Assembly: GCA_021399435.1 (NCBI GenBank)
Contig: JAJTUP010000110.1
Location: 1 to 64,000, forward strand
Direction: 5' to 3'
Source of the DNA: Diaporthe sp. PMI_573
Taxonomy: Eukaryota; Ascomycota; Sordariomycetes; Diaporthales; Diaporthaceae
DNA length: 64,000 nucleotides
Shown here: positions 22,090 through 32,700 of the stretch, in pieces
Layout of the letters: each line of letters opens with the position of its first letter
Numbering within the stretch: the first letter of the stretch is position 1
The notes under the pieces: generated by a model
What the model was told of the DNA's origin: nothing
Seen by the model: only the letters and a program-made list of their open reading frames with translations
Database searches by the model: none
Position numbers and translations under genes: made by a program

Positions 22090-23595
22090 CTCCGTCCGAG
22101 TAGATCAGGACGTCATCAGCATAGGCGCTGGCGCAGAAATCCAGGAGTTCGTGGAGCTGGGAGTTGATAAACTGCTGCCACCAGGCTGGGCCGACCTTGA
22201 GGCCAAAGGGCAGGACTTTCCACTGGAAGATGCCTTGACGGGTACGGAATGCCTGTCAGGTACTCAGAGCCCCACTGCCTATACGGAGTCGGTGGAAGGC
22301 CTGGATAATATCAATCTTCGAGAAAGCGGCGGGCAGTTCCGGCAGTTAAAGACCGTTCCATTCAGTCAGGGCGCTGGGACAAGGCGGTTCTTAAGAAACT
22401 GGTTGCGCCAGCGGTAGTCAATGCAGAATCGTCGGTCTGAGGAATGCGGCTTTGGGACAAAGAGTACTGGGGCTGCATCTGTTCTCATACAGCGCTCAAT
22501 GAATCCCAGCTTCAGCAGCTTATCTGTCGTCTCCTTCTCTAATGGCAGGAACTGGACTGGTGTGCGGTATGAGGGCGGACCGGTTGCTGGCAGCGGCCCC
22601 TCAAGCTCAAGGACTACATCGTGTTCAGGGCGGTGTGGCGGTAACGTGTCGGCTTCTTTCTTTGAGAAGAACCCTTCCAGGTGGGCTAGTGCTTTGGGGA
22701 CATGGTCTCTCACAAATTGAACATGTTCCGGGTCTTCGTCAGCCGGGAACGGGATCTTCTTGCCGTCAAATGTCTTCGAGCTGCCCAGGGCAGCGAGAGT
22801 CACAGTGTTGGTATCCAGCTGACTGCTGTCAAACTTGATCACCTCTTTAGGTAGAGGTAAGTGCTGCCAACGCTTCCTGCGAGGGTCTGCTTCTAATCTT
22901 GTAGCAAGTGCGGAGATGACGGCTTCGTCCTCCACAGCTTCCATAGCCGAGGGGGCTGCTACCGCTTTGGGGCTTTCGGTGGTTTTTACGGGCCCGCTGT
23001 TGGTCAAATTTGGGCTTGGGACGTCTTTTCTCCAGGAGCGGCGCAGGACCTGATACTGCTTATGGGTTTTCTCCAGTTTTGCGTCGCGCCGGTCGGCATC
23101 TTCCTGGACCCCTGGGTCAATCAACCCGTCGGATAAGCAACAAGGCGGAAGCTGAATAGCGGGAGAGTACTTTGCCAGGGCTGGGAGGTCGTCAGGCCAC
23201 ACCATCCCTCTTCTATGGCAGTCCAGCAAAACACGCTGCCGTGCCAGCCATTCCATTCCGATGAAGACGTCATGCCCTGTTTCGGTAATCCAGAACTTCT
23301 GGTTTGGGAATCGACGTCCGTCGATTTCTAATGTGATCGTCATATACTTAGCAATCCGTCCTGCTGGTTGCTTGCGGTAGTCTTGGAGCTGTAAAGGTTG
23401 ATCCAATTGGGTCGCCTTGGCTCCGAGTTGCTTTCTCGCCCTGCGGGCGGCTTCTGGGCTCATCAAGAGCTCGGCTTGTGCTCCTGTGTCTACAAGAGCG
23501 GTGGCTGAAAAACCAATACCATTCACTTGGAGCTGAACGGTCTTAGTGAACGGTTTCTGTCTTGATTGGCTGCCAACTCGTGCTAATGTGGACAT
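22090..23595 (-). pseudogene. Gypsy protease and reverse transcriptase palm
   Basis: From about 23595 a 409-codon frame begins with a retropepsin domain: TALVDTGAQAELL carries the aspartic protease DTG, and HDVFIGMEWLARQRVLLD follows. The reverse transcriptase starts with PVQFLPLEKETTDKLLK and FCIDYRWRNQFLKNRLVPAP. The frame then breaks at about 22366. In the next pieces RFSKIDIIQAFHRL-like sequence, GIFQWKVLPFGLKVGPAWWQ and the catalytic YADDVLIYS (about 22098-22125) are visible, with a TGA near 22250. No Gag or zinc knuckle is encoded before the protease. Confidence 0.85.
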
Positions 23596-23690
23596 CTGGA
23601 CCGTCGTGGAGACTTCCGACGGTCTTAGTCTTTTCCCGACTCCTCTGAGCTGCTAGGGGTGTCAGTGTTATCATTGCTGGCCGTTACCCT

Positions 23691-24381
23691 GATAAATTTA
23701 GAGGATGATCTGTTTAAGCAAAATTCCTATTAATGAATTGGACCTACTGCAACATGCCCAATTATGACGTGAACCGTGAGTGCCACGCCTCACGGCAGTA
23801 TAGTTGGTCGAATGTTGATTCGCGTTTGCCTCTTCCAATCAAATCCAGTGATCGAGAGGAAAGGCGGCATAATTTTGTACCTCCCGCCCCAAACAAAGCT
23901 TTTGGACTGAAAAATGCCTGCGAGTGACTCAGTCGTATACGAATCAAATTCGTCCGCCAAGTGAAAAGAGATGATGGAGACCGCACATGATTGGTGACTC
24001 CAGGGCCACACAAAGATTATCCCAACCAGAAATAGGTGCAACACATTCATATCGAGGAGTTGATGGATTGAAATCACCCACCGAGTTTCATAATCAATTC
24101 GAAATTCAACCAGTCAAACATTTCTACTTCCTGAGCGGCCACAGGACCCATTGGAAGTAGTGGTTGGAATAAGAACATGTATAGACTTAAGATGCTACCG
24201 GGGTATATTGTAGTTGGGAACCATCTAAGATAACTACCGCAACTGGCCGCCTGGCGTCGATATGCAAGACAGACGTCGGCATAGTCTCATCGCACCACAG
24301 CACTGTAAACAAGTCTGAATTGCTCTTTGCCATGTGGCGGACTCTGACCATACTAGACAGTCCCGCCCAGTTTCCGATATT
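23691..24381. other. intergenic, no gene recognised
   Basis: Unique-looking sequence beyond the truncated 5' end of the Gypsy element. No LTR or TIR was found here. Confidence 0.4.
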
Positions 24382-24777
24382 ATGTGTGGGAGGAGGCAAC
24401 GAAAAACTTGTTGCACGCTCTTTCCTCCATACACTCCTCCTAAGCAAGGCCGAAAATCATTATGGATAATCCCGCTCTTGGTCATTGGGGTCATCGGGGC
24501 CGCAGCGATTTTCACATTTTTTGTCGCGCGGAGACACAAACAGACTTTTCGGCGTCAGGGATGGAAAGACAGAAGGTATGCAAGACGACAGATCTGGGGT
24601 CAACGCGTAGCCTCGGTGGATCCCGAGGAGTTTGAACTCCATCGGCGGTTGTTAATTTCAAAGTCCTTGTCAGAGAGAGATCAGGCCGAAAGATGTCTTG
24701 GAACCATCGAGAACCGACCTAGTGTTACAAGTGCGGCCCGACTCAGAGCGTCCCAACACAAAGTCTATCAGAGTTAG
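24382..24777 (+). CDS. possible small single-pass membrane protein
   Basis: From ATG 24382 the frame encodes about 131 aa: a short N-terminus with several cysteines and prolines, one clear hydrophobic helix at about residues 27-48 (LWIIPLLVIGVIGAAAIFTFF), then a long very basic tail (RRHKQTFRRQGWKDRRYARRQ). The positive-inside pattern suggests the tail is cytoplasmic. No family was recognised and no intron is needed. It could be a real small gene, an exon of a larger one or chance, and the neighbourhood gives no support either way. Confidence 0.35.
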   Translation: MCGRRQRKTCCTLFPPYTPPKQGRKSLWIIPLLVIGVIGAAAIFTFFVARRHKQTFRRQGWKDRRYARRQIWGQRVASVDPEEFELHRRLLISKSLSERDQAERCLGTIENRPSVTSAARLRASQHKVYQS

Positions 24778-25745
24778 AAGCTGCACTAGATAGGTGAAAG
24801 GGTGGGATTGATGTCGATTATGCAGGACTATTGAGCACAGGTACTGTATCAGAGTCTCAACATTGAATTATTTCGGACCAGCACGATCCCGAGAGGGGAC
24901 TTCTGAATCCTCACTGCGATCGTATCTCGTAAGATGAGAAGATGTGTCCGCCCGCAGGCGCCCAAAGGGGCAGGCACAAGTGCGCCTTGGGATGAGTGCA
25001 CACAAACATAGATGAGCAGGCATCCGTTTGCGACCAAGTGGGACAGTTAGGACCTATTCCTTCGTGGCACTAGGTCTATTCTTAGGCTCTCAAATGATCC
25101 AAACATATCCTTCTAAGAGATTGGAGTCTGCGATTGGATATTATTGATGGCCATGAGCTATTCGCCGAACAGTGCATCTTCAGTTTTAAAAGCAACACGA
25201 CGCACGTGGCCCACAGCCTCGAATGTACCACGGATATGAACTTCACACGGAGCTGAGTTAACAACACGAGCGAAGTCTCTTTGGAGGGAACGCAGGTGCA
25301 AGCCTGTCCTGCCCCTCTATTGCTATTTTTGATTTGCACTAGATGCAAGCTGCAATATAGCTATGATTTCGATTGGCTCCTGACAACGTAGATCCGATGC
25401 AACTGTACTGGTTGAAACCAAGGTATGACCTGATGGGAAGGTCGTGTAATCAGCGCGCATAGGCACTTCATTCTAACCCGAATAAAGCCACAACCTCAGG
25501 CCCGAATGCAAGTATTGATGAACATGAATTACCCCAAGACACTGGCTACTGCCGTCTTTTAGTTGTCTCCATTCATCCCGGGCGTGACCAAACGAACACA
25601 CAAGGTATATCTTTGTCATCACTCGAGTCTCAGGGTTAAGACAAAAAACAGCCACTGGTCAATTCTTGTGGTCTAGAATTTCCGTTCCTCTGTATCTATA
25701 CCTATCCATTCATCATGGCCCAGTACCATCGCTAGTTGAAAATCA
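24778..25745. other. intergenic, no gene recognised
   Basis: Only short frames without motifs were found on either strand. Confidence 0.4.
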
Positions 25746-27010
25746 GCTTTTTCAAGACCGGGGCAACTGTTTCATGGGCACCGTCCGCGTCCGCTTCGCA
25801 AACCTGCGTTTCGGGGATCTCCGTCCCCGGGACGCCAATAAGAAGGCGGTAGTAAAACTTAGGGACGCATTTGCATACGAGGGATGTTTACAGCTCGAGC
25901 CAAAGAATCACGTTCCCGCCATAATCAGCCAGGCGAACTTGGATCTCGCAATCCAGGCAACCCCCGGCGCAACTGATGCTTCGATTCTGGGGGGTTACAA
26001 GAAGCTGCCCTCCGAGCTGAGATTTCCAGACGGAGTTGTTATCGAGTGTCTCCAAGGGCTGCATCGAGATGAGGTGGCTAAGAAGATCCTCCCACGCAGA
26101 GACTGGTGGTGGACCATTGACCTGTACCTTGAAGGTATGCATTTATATCCTAGCTTGCAGGTATTCCTCAGACTTGGCAGGAGGATTTGGCGCGTCTCAT
26201 ATATTCAGATTAGCGCGTGTGTTCAAAGGAGAACACACAAAATGTCTTCGAGCATCAGGATTTGGCGGGCCTCAAGACTACCCACGATATCAAGATTATA
26301 TGCAATAGAGCTCCACAATAGCGGAGCCCCGAGCTCGTAACAATAAGTGCCCCAGACAAGCCCTGCACCGGCTCATTCACAACCTACATTTCCCTTGCGG
26401 CCGAGTTCAAAACTGATCATGAGGCCTCGATGGCATTGCAATGGCTGCTTGTGATGCTGGTGAGATCCTTGTCATGTCTCGGTCCACAGATCGGGGGTGA
26501 CCCTCGACATGTCCGGGATCTACCAACGTGGTTGTAATGAGACCAATTCCGGTGGGTTTGTCTAATGCTTTGTCGTCAATAATGCATATTCACTGTATAT
26601 AAGAGGCCAGATTTGTCGAAACTAAGCCCATGGGGCCATTTGACGGAGGCCGCCTTCCACATGCTGCGAAAATAAAAAGCTACTTACTCGATGCCGCCGC
26701 AAGTCATCCAACAGTTTCAGGATGAGGTCAAGGCTCATAAACGTAAGATCAAAGAAGAACAGGCCGTGGCAGAATACTGGAGAGATCAGTGCCAAAAGCT
26801 CAGGGATACATTGAAAAGCTGGAGCAACAATACTATGATGTTGTGAACAGGAACCTCCTGATCTTGACATCGGCCATAAGGAAAGTGTTATCCAAGGGCT
26901 GCAACAGAAGATGAATGACGGAAACAATGGCACGCTGCACCCAAGCCGTCTTCTTTGCAAGTCACTGGACGGTAGCCCTAGCGGGCAGTGTAATAGACTT
27001 GAGGAGCCAG
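25746..27010 (+). pseudogene. DUF3723-type protein remnant
   Basis: An open block at about 25746-26134 reads VRVRFANLRFGDLRPRD, AYEGCLQLEPKNHVPAII, and RDWWWTIDLYLEG. This pattern (RF.DLRF, EGC.RL.PENHVPA, LRCLHG.HR, WW.VDLYL) is that of fungal DUF3723 proteins, a family of unknown function that is typically multicopy in accessory regions. The coding sense continues after a 26-bp gap in another frame (IPQTWQEDLARLIYSD) but hits TAG. A later piece at about 26700-26840 reads KAHKRKIKEEQAVAEYW and QCQKLRDTLKSWSNNTMM, a coiled-coil segment. The 26-bp gap is too short for a spliceable intron, so a frameshift is more likely. The gene is broken and the middle region (26330-26690) is unrecognisable. 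Confidence 0.55.
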
Positions 27011-28015
27011 ACTGGTTCGTACTGCCAGACGGAACGTAATAAGCAGCACACCTGATGGTGCTCCGCACGGAGAATGGTGGTAGTGTCCGAGGTCCTAAAG
27101 GAATGATAACGAAGAAAATAGAGAGATTGTTAGTGAATGCGATTCCCTATACTACATAGTTGCATTGGATGTTGATTGCTTGCTAATCGCAAAATCGAAA
27201 CCTCGCGTCAGCGTAAATGTTCGATCTAAGTGCCTACTGATTGGTTTACTTTAGTCTTTGCATTAGCGCGCATAGCTCTAAGCAACAAGATGTGGCGAAG
27301 AAAGCTTGCGGAGGGGCCAATCCACGACCGATAGTCAAAGACTGGGATGGACGGTGCGGTCTTATTTGATGTTTTCAGTGCATGCCCTGTGTTGCGTGCT
27401 TTGCTTAGTTTCAAGCAGAAGTAGCTAAGGAGCTCATTCAGAGTGGATCACCGCGAAACTCGTCCTCCAGTTCAGTCTTGACACCTCGAAAAAAAGGCCA
27501 TAGACCCTGCCTCCGCAATGGCGATCGTGGAAGAAGAAAGTCGATACGCAAGTTTGCCCCGGATCTGAACCATGAGAGTTTTAGAAACTCCGGAATTAGG
27601 CCTTGCCAGATTTGGTGTTTGGGTCCGTATGCTGCATTCGTCTTGTATGGGAATCGCACATTGCTATAAGAAAAAAAATAACATCTTTAAGCTACTGGTA
27701 CTGGGCTGTTTCTGTGAAATTTGAATGAGGCGCGTCAATACTTCTCGTGACATACTTGAGGGGCATACGGACGACACAACTTGGAAGGTGGAATATCTAT
27801 TCGAACAAGGTCTGAAATTTCATTGAAAGTCATATCTTTGCGATTCTTTTGTGCCGTTCTTGTATCAACCCCTGAGCTTTGTCCCCCATACAACACTATC
27901 ATGACACGTGAACATACAGTCGGACAGCTCAACTACCCACGTATTTTACACAGTCAAAGCATCTCGCTGCCACAGTCCTCTAACTGCTACGATTTCTTTG
28001 AACGTGCGAAAGTGG
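27011..28015. other. intergenic, no gene recognised
   Basis: No coding motif, repeat or structured element was identified. Confidence 0.4.
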
Positions 28016-28439
28016 CTATTTCGTGTCTTTGAAGGCGGAGGTCGCTAAAGTGAGGACTCGCAGGGCGAATAGCCCCAAAACGGCGGCCGCCCAGAGCTGC
28101 GTTGTCCCTGGCAAATCTGAGAGATCAAGTGGTAGATATGCGGAGATGTATGCCATCCAAAAGAGGGCAGTCAGACCAGTCAGATATGACAGTGGGTGTT
28201 GAATAACATCAGCCACAAGCGGCTTGGTCACAGGAAACCACGCTAGGGTGCCAACAACGAGCCAGGCGGAGAAAAATATAGCGATTTGAAGGAACCCATT
28301 GGACTGTCGAGAACGAAGAATGTGGGAGGATAGATAGAGGAAACCGGCATGAAGCTAGTAAAGGTCAGTCTGCTGCATCAAGGTTGGATCGACTGCATCT
28401 TACCGAGATCCGCAATGCAAATGGGCATGGTTTCGACAT
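28016..28439 (-). CDS. small integral membrane protein, two exons
   Basis: Model complement(join(28016..28354, 28404..28439)), 124 aa. Exon 1 is only 12 codons (MSKPCPFALRIS) and ends at GTAAGA; exon 2 begins after ACTAG, the intron is 49 nt and the join is in phase. The product has three hydrophobic helices: about residues 30-50 (GFLQIAIFFSAWLVVGTLAWF), 62-83 (YLTGLTALFWMAYISAYLPL) and 92-112 (LWAAAVLGLFALRVLTLA), with a Tyr/Leu/Ser-rich segment before the first. No signal peptidase site is obvious. I do not recognise the family. The frame is clean and the splice signals are good, so it may be an intact host gene, or the surviving end of a longer membrane protein. Confidence 0.5.
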
Positions 28440-28988
28440 CTTATGGTACTTTCATCAAACTGGATTATATGGGATTGGATTGATGAGAAGCTACCACTCC
28501 AAACCCAACGAGGACCATCCGTTTATATATGCCACATTTCGATTTAACGCTTTCACTTGTGCTAAATCTGGCCTTGACAAAAGACTAAATCTGGACTGCC
28601 ATGACTCAAGGACTCGCGTGGTTGTGTGTTACTGTACATTCTTCACGGACACCAAGATACAAGTGTTGGCACACCCTAGTCTTCCCGAAACAAGGCCTAC
28701 GTCTCCACACAAAAAGGGCTTTTCTCTGACACATGTGCCACCTAGGATACACCACTCGTCCCTTTAAGCCTTGTATTTGGCAAAATCGTGCCATATAGTA
28801 AGATAATTTACGAAACTTATCGGTCTGGTACATGCAACTGGCTGCTGTGACAAGGGAGATGAGGTCAATAGTTGAACATTTAAGTCACAATTACGCCGTC
28901 CGGAACATTTCAGCGACACAACTGCCATCCTTTCCCCGTACCCGCCGACGTGTTTTTATCTCAGTCCTACAGAAGCTCTTAGGACAAC
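28440..28988. other. intergenic, no gene recognised
   Basis: No motif or repeat was seen. It likely includes the promoter of the small membrane protein ending at 28439. Confidence 0.4.
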
Positions 28989-29333
28989 TTAAAGCCGCGC
29001 GAAATGATGACCGGCGGCTCTCCCAGTCCTCTGTGACGCTAACACCGACTTTGTTCGCCGGGCCGCCATAGCCATGATAGCCTTCATGGTGGCGTCCAAC
29101 CTCTCCAACGCGGCCTGACTGATCTGATGATGCAAGACCAAGCGCTTTCCGTCCAGTTTGATCCCATTACGTCTGCCCGCCTCGTTCCATTCCTCGCTCT
29201 CGATGCCCAACCCTCTCAGATCCAGCCACACTATGTTGGTCTCCACAGGCCTTAGGACCCTCCCGCCCTTGTCCGTCCACATGCGGGCGGCTGTTCTGGT
29301 CACTTCATGGCACGCTTCAAGAACACATGCAAG
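28989..29333 (-). pseudogene. threonine aldolase-type (beta-eliminating lyase) last exon, orphaned
   Basis: After a good acceptor (CTTGCAG at 29334-29340, minus strand) the frame reads LACVLEACHEVTRTAARMW, GGRVLRPVETNIVWLDL, then GIKLDGKRLVLHHQIS, and stops at 28989. The sequence RPVETNxVWLDL and the RLVLHHQIS block belong to the C-terminal small domain of PLP-dependent L-allo-threonine aldolases, which cleave threonine to glycine and acetaldehyde. The catalytic lysine and PLP-binding domain (about 250 N-terminal residues in intact proteins) are not encoded upstream. The exon itself is uninterrupted. It is an isolated 3' exon left after truncation or duplication. Confidence 0.6.
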
Positions 29334-29751
29334 CTGCAAGGTGAGCCTAGAGGCCCGGAGTATTGCTTTCAAGCTGTTACGGGGAGAGCTAGTTATATGC
29401 AATGTATTGGAACCTGGTTGGGTTAAGAGAGCCTTAGGCTCGCTTTGGGATCGCTTTGGGGTCTCAGGCATGGGTAGCGGTGGAAAGAGGTATTTGTTAC
29501 TCCGTATCACAGACAGACAACGCATTTAAGCCCGACCCCCACCAACTGGGCTTCCCCAGATCTTTTAGTCCAGTGATCAATCCATCTCCATGACCAAGTG
29601 AATTCCAAAACAATGTAACCTGGCACTTTCAAAACGTTCTCAAGCGCGGTCAAAACGCATAAAGTCCCTCAATCCAATACAATTCATAAAAAGGCGGAGA
29701 TATGTGAAGAATATGGAATAATAAGGAAGAAACTTCCAAAAAGTATTCTCC
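29334..29751. other. intergenic between aldolase remnant and NLR gene
   Basis: No coding motif. It probably carries the 3' UTR of the minus-strand NLR gene. Confidence 0.4.
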
Positions 29752-32700
29752 TTAACGAGATGGAATGTCCTCTCCTGACACCTGAAAGAGCAGCACCCGC
29801 CCTGACTCACATCCGAGAGCAACTTTTGGTCCTGCTATGTCTAAGCCGACCGGTCGGTACTCAGGCGGCAGCCACAAGAAATTCCTCCCGTTCCAAGTAA
29901 TCCATGACTCATCAGAACTAACTCCTAGTTTTTGGAAACGGGGTGACTGAGAACAAGCTTGGAGGGTTGTGTGGGCAGTTAGCAACTCATCCACAAGGAT
30001 CGTGCCTCTATCCGTATAAAGACACGAACCCACTGCATCGAATGAGATGATACGGAGAGTTGTACTAAACTTGACGGTTTGGATGCAGGCGCCCGTGGCC
30101 ACGTCCCAAAGCTTGACAGTTTTATCGTCCGATGCCGACGCGAGCTGCCGGCTCTCGTGCGAGAAAGCCACGGAGGTGACCGAATCTTCATGCCCTTCTA
30201 ACGTTGAGACACATGTACCTGTAACTGCGTTCCAAATCTTGATGGTTTTATCTTTCGAAGCCGACGCGAGCTGTTGGTCGTCGTACGAAAACGCCATTGA
30301 ATAGACCTCCCCGTCGTGTTCTTCAAGCGCTGCAATGCGTATACCCCTGGATACATCCCAAAGTTCGAAGGTCCAATCCCCCGTACACGCGAGCCGCTGG
30401 GTGTCGTGTGAAAGGGTTACTGAATTGTGTATATCCTCATCGAGTTCGAGCGTTGCGACGCATGTGGCCGTAGCTACGTCCCAAAATTTAAGGGTACAGT
30501 CTAGCGACACCGAAACGAGCCGCCGACCGTCGTGCGAAAAGTCTATTGACGTAACCCAAGCTTCGTGACCTTCGAACGTTGCGAGGCATATGCCAATAGC
30601 TGCGTCCCAAAGCTTAATGGTTTCGTCGCGCGACGCCGAAGCGACGTACCGGCCGTCGTACGAAAAAACCACTCGGTCAACCAAATCGTCATGCCCTTCG
30701 GAGGTTGCAAGGTATATATTTGGGGTCGTGTCCCAAAGTTTGACAGTGAAGTCTGATGCCGAAGCGAGGTGCCGGTCATCGCGGGAGAAAGCCACCGAAG
30801 AAACCCCCTCTCTATCGTCGTTGAACGTTGCAACGCATATACCTGTGGTAACGTCCCAGAGCTGAATAGTATAGTCCGACGACGACGCAAGGAGCTGGCC
30901 GTCGTGCGAAAAGGCCACTGAATGGACGGAAGCGCCCCCTTGCCGAAGCGTTGCAATGCAGATACCTCTGGCAACGTCCCAAAGTTTGACGACATAGTCC
31001 AACGCCGACGCGAGGAGCCGGCCGTCGTGCGAAAAAAACCACTGAATGGACCCAGCCGCTATCTCCATTAAGCGTAGCGACACACGCATCCGTTGCCAAG
31101 TCCCAAAGCTTGATAGTTTTATCATGTGATCCCGACGCGAGCTGTCTGTCGTCATGCGAAAAGGCCACTGAAGTAACCCACGCACTGTGACCTTCGAACG
31201 TTGCGTGGCATATGCGTGTAATCGTATCCCAAAGCTTAACAGTTTTATCGCTTGACGCTGATGCGAGCCACTGGCCATCGTGTGAAAAGGTTACTGACGT
31301 AACCCAACCGTTATGACCTTTGAACGTTGCGACACATATGCCTGTAATCGTGTCCCAAAGCTTAACGGTTTCGTCGTGCGACGCCGACGCAAGCCGCCGG
31401 TCGTCGTGTGAAAAAGCTACTGACTTAACCGAATCGTTATGGCCTTCGAACGTTGCGAGGCATGCGCCCGTTGCCGCGTCCCAAAGCTTGACGGTTTTAC
31501 TGTAACATGCCGACGCGAGCCACCGGCCGTCGTGCGAAAAGGCCACTGATTCGACCGACGAGCGATGTCCTTCAAGCGTTTGCAGACACGCATTCCACTC
31601 CAAATCTACCCGCGGTACTAACGAAAGCCAGTTGGGGAAGTGGTTATGACTCATTTTTCGAATGACGCTGTTCTCTGGCGCGAAGATAAGAGCTGAACAG
31701 TAGACTTGGAGGGGCGAGGTGTCAATAATAGCGCAATAACTCATGACAAAGCGGCGCATATCTCGAAGGAGCGTTGATACCGTACTACTGTCTTCTGGCT
31801 ATAAGCTGGATTAGTACCTCTCTGCAACCGGGACAACACAGGCACATACGTGGAGTAGACTGAGCAAGTTATCCACCATTCCAACACTCTCCCGGATCCG
31901 TCCAATAACGCCTAATGCCTCCAGCCAGTAGAGGAGATGGCCTGTTAGGAATTTGTGGACGGGATCGTCGTTTCGTATCTCGCGCCCACCCTCCTTCCAG
32001 TGGTGAACCCAGTATCGAGAGGCATACTGGACCTCAGGCGGGAGGGCGATATTGATAGTTTGCTGGCTAACTTCAGATCGCAGGGTGCCTGGCCAACGGA
32101 TATCGCAGACGTCTCTCTTGAGGGTGTTGCCGGTTGATAGCACTTCGAGGCAGCGTTCCGCCAGCTGCTCATGAGTTGTTCGCGCGCTAACCCAGAATGG
32201 GTTCGCATCGCGATTCCCTTCGTCGACGAGGAAATCGCGAAAAGACAGGTGGAGCAGCTTGACAGGGACGTGTGGATCATCCGAAATGTCAAGGACAGAA
32301 TGCAGCCTGCGAAGCTTCGAGTCCACGTCGAGCTGGGTTCTGCCGAGGACGCGTGCCAGCGATGCGGAGGGTAGAGGGTCAGCAAGAAGCACGATGCTTC
32401 CGACGACGTCGCGGAACCATGCAACGATTGCGGCTTGTTCCTTCTCTGCGCGCTTAATAAATACTGCATCCTTGCGCTTAAGAAGAAGTTGGTCTAGGAT
32501 CGGCAGATACGTCGCGTGAAGCGGAGACCATTCGCCCTTTCCCTTATACTCGAGTATCTTTTTCAACTGTTCACCAGGATCGCCCGAGTCGCTATCGGCA
32601 ATGAAGCGGCAAGCCGTCGATGCGAAGATGAAGAGCGGAACAGCCATGTTAACAAGATCGTTGAGACTGACGAGTGGGGGCCAGTCGGGCGGCAACCCCG

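Larger units (their letters stand above)
19801..23690 (-). mobile_element. Gypsy (Ty3) LTR retrotransposon, lacking gag and 5' LTR
   Basis: The pol order on the minus strand is protease, reverse transcriptase, RNase H, integrase, as in Ty3/Gypsy. The 3' end at 19801 is the last ~100 bp of LTR family A (TGGCCGTGACA when read on the minus strand); the pol frame runs into this LTR remnant. No gag or full 5' LTR lies upstream of 23600; instead the sequence changes to unrelated DNA after a short GTAACGGCCAGC block near 23680. Frameshifts and stops split pol into pieces. Confidence 0.85.

Noticed and set aside
22076..22838. Several plus-strand frames of about 100 codons
   Set aside because: They are shadows of the minus-strand Gypsy pol.
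26135..26160. A 26-nt intron in the DUF3723 remnant
   Set aside because: GT...AG ends are present but 26 nt is too short to be spliced; treated as a frameshift.
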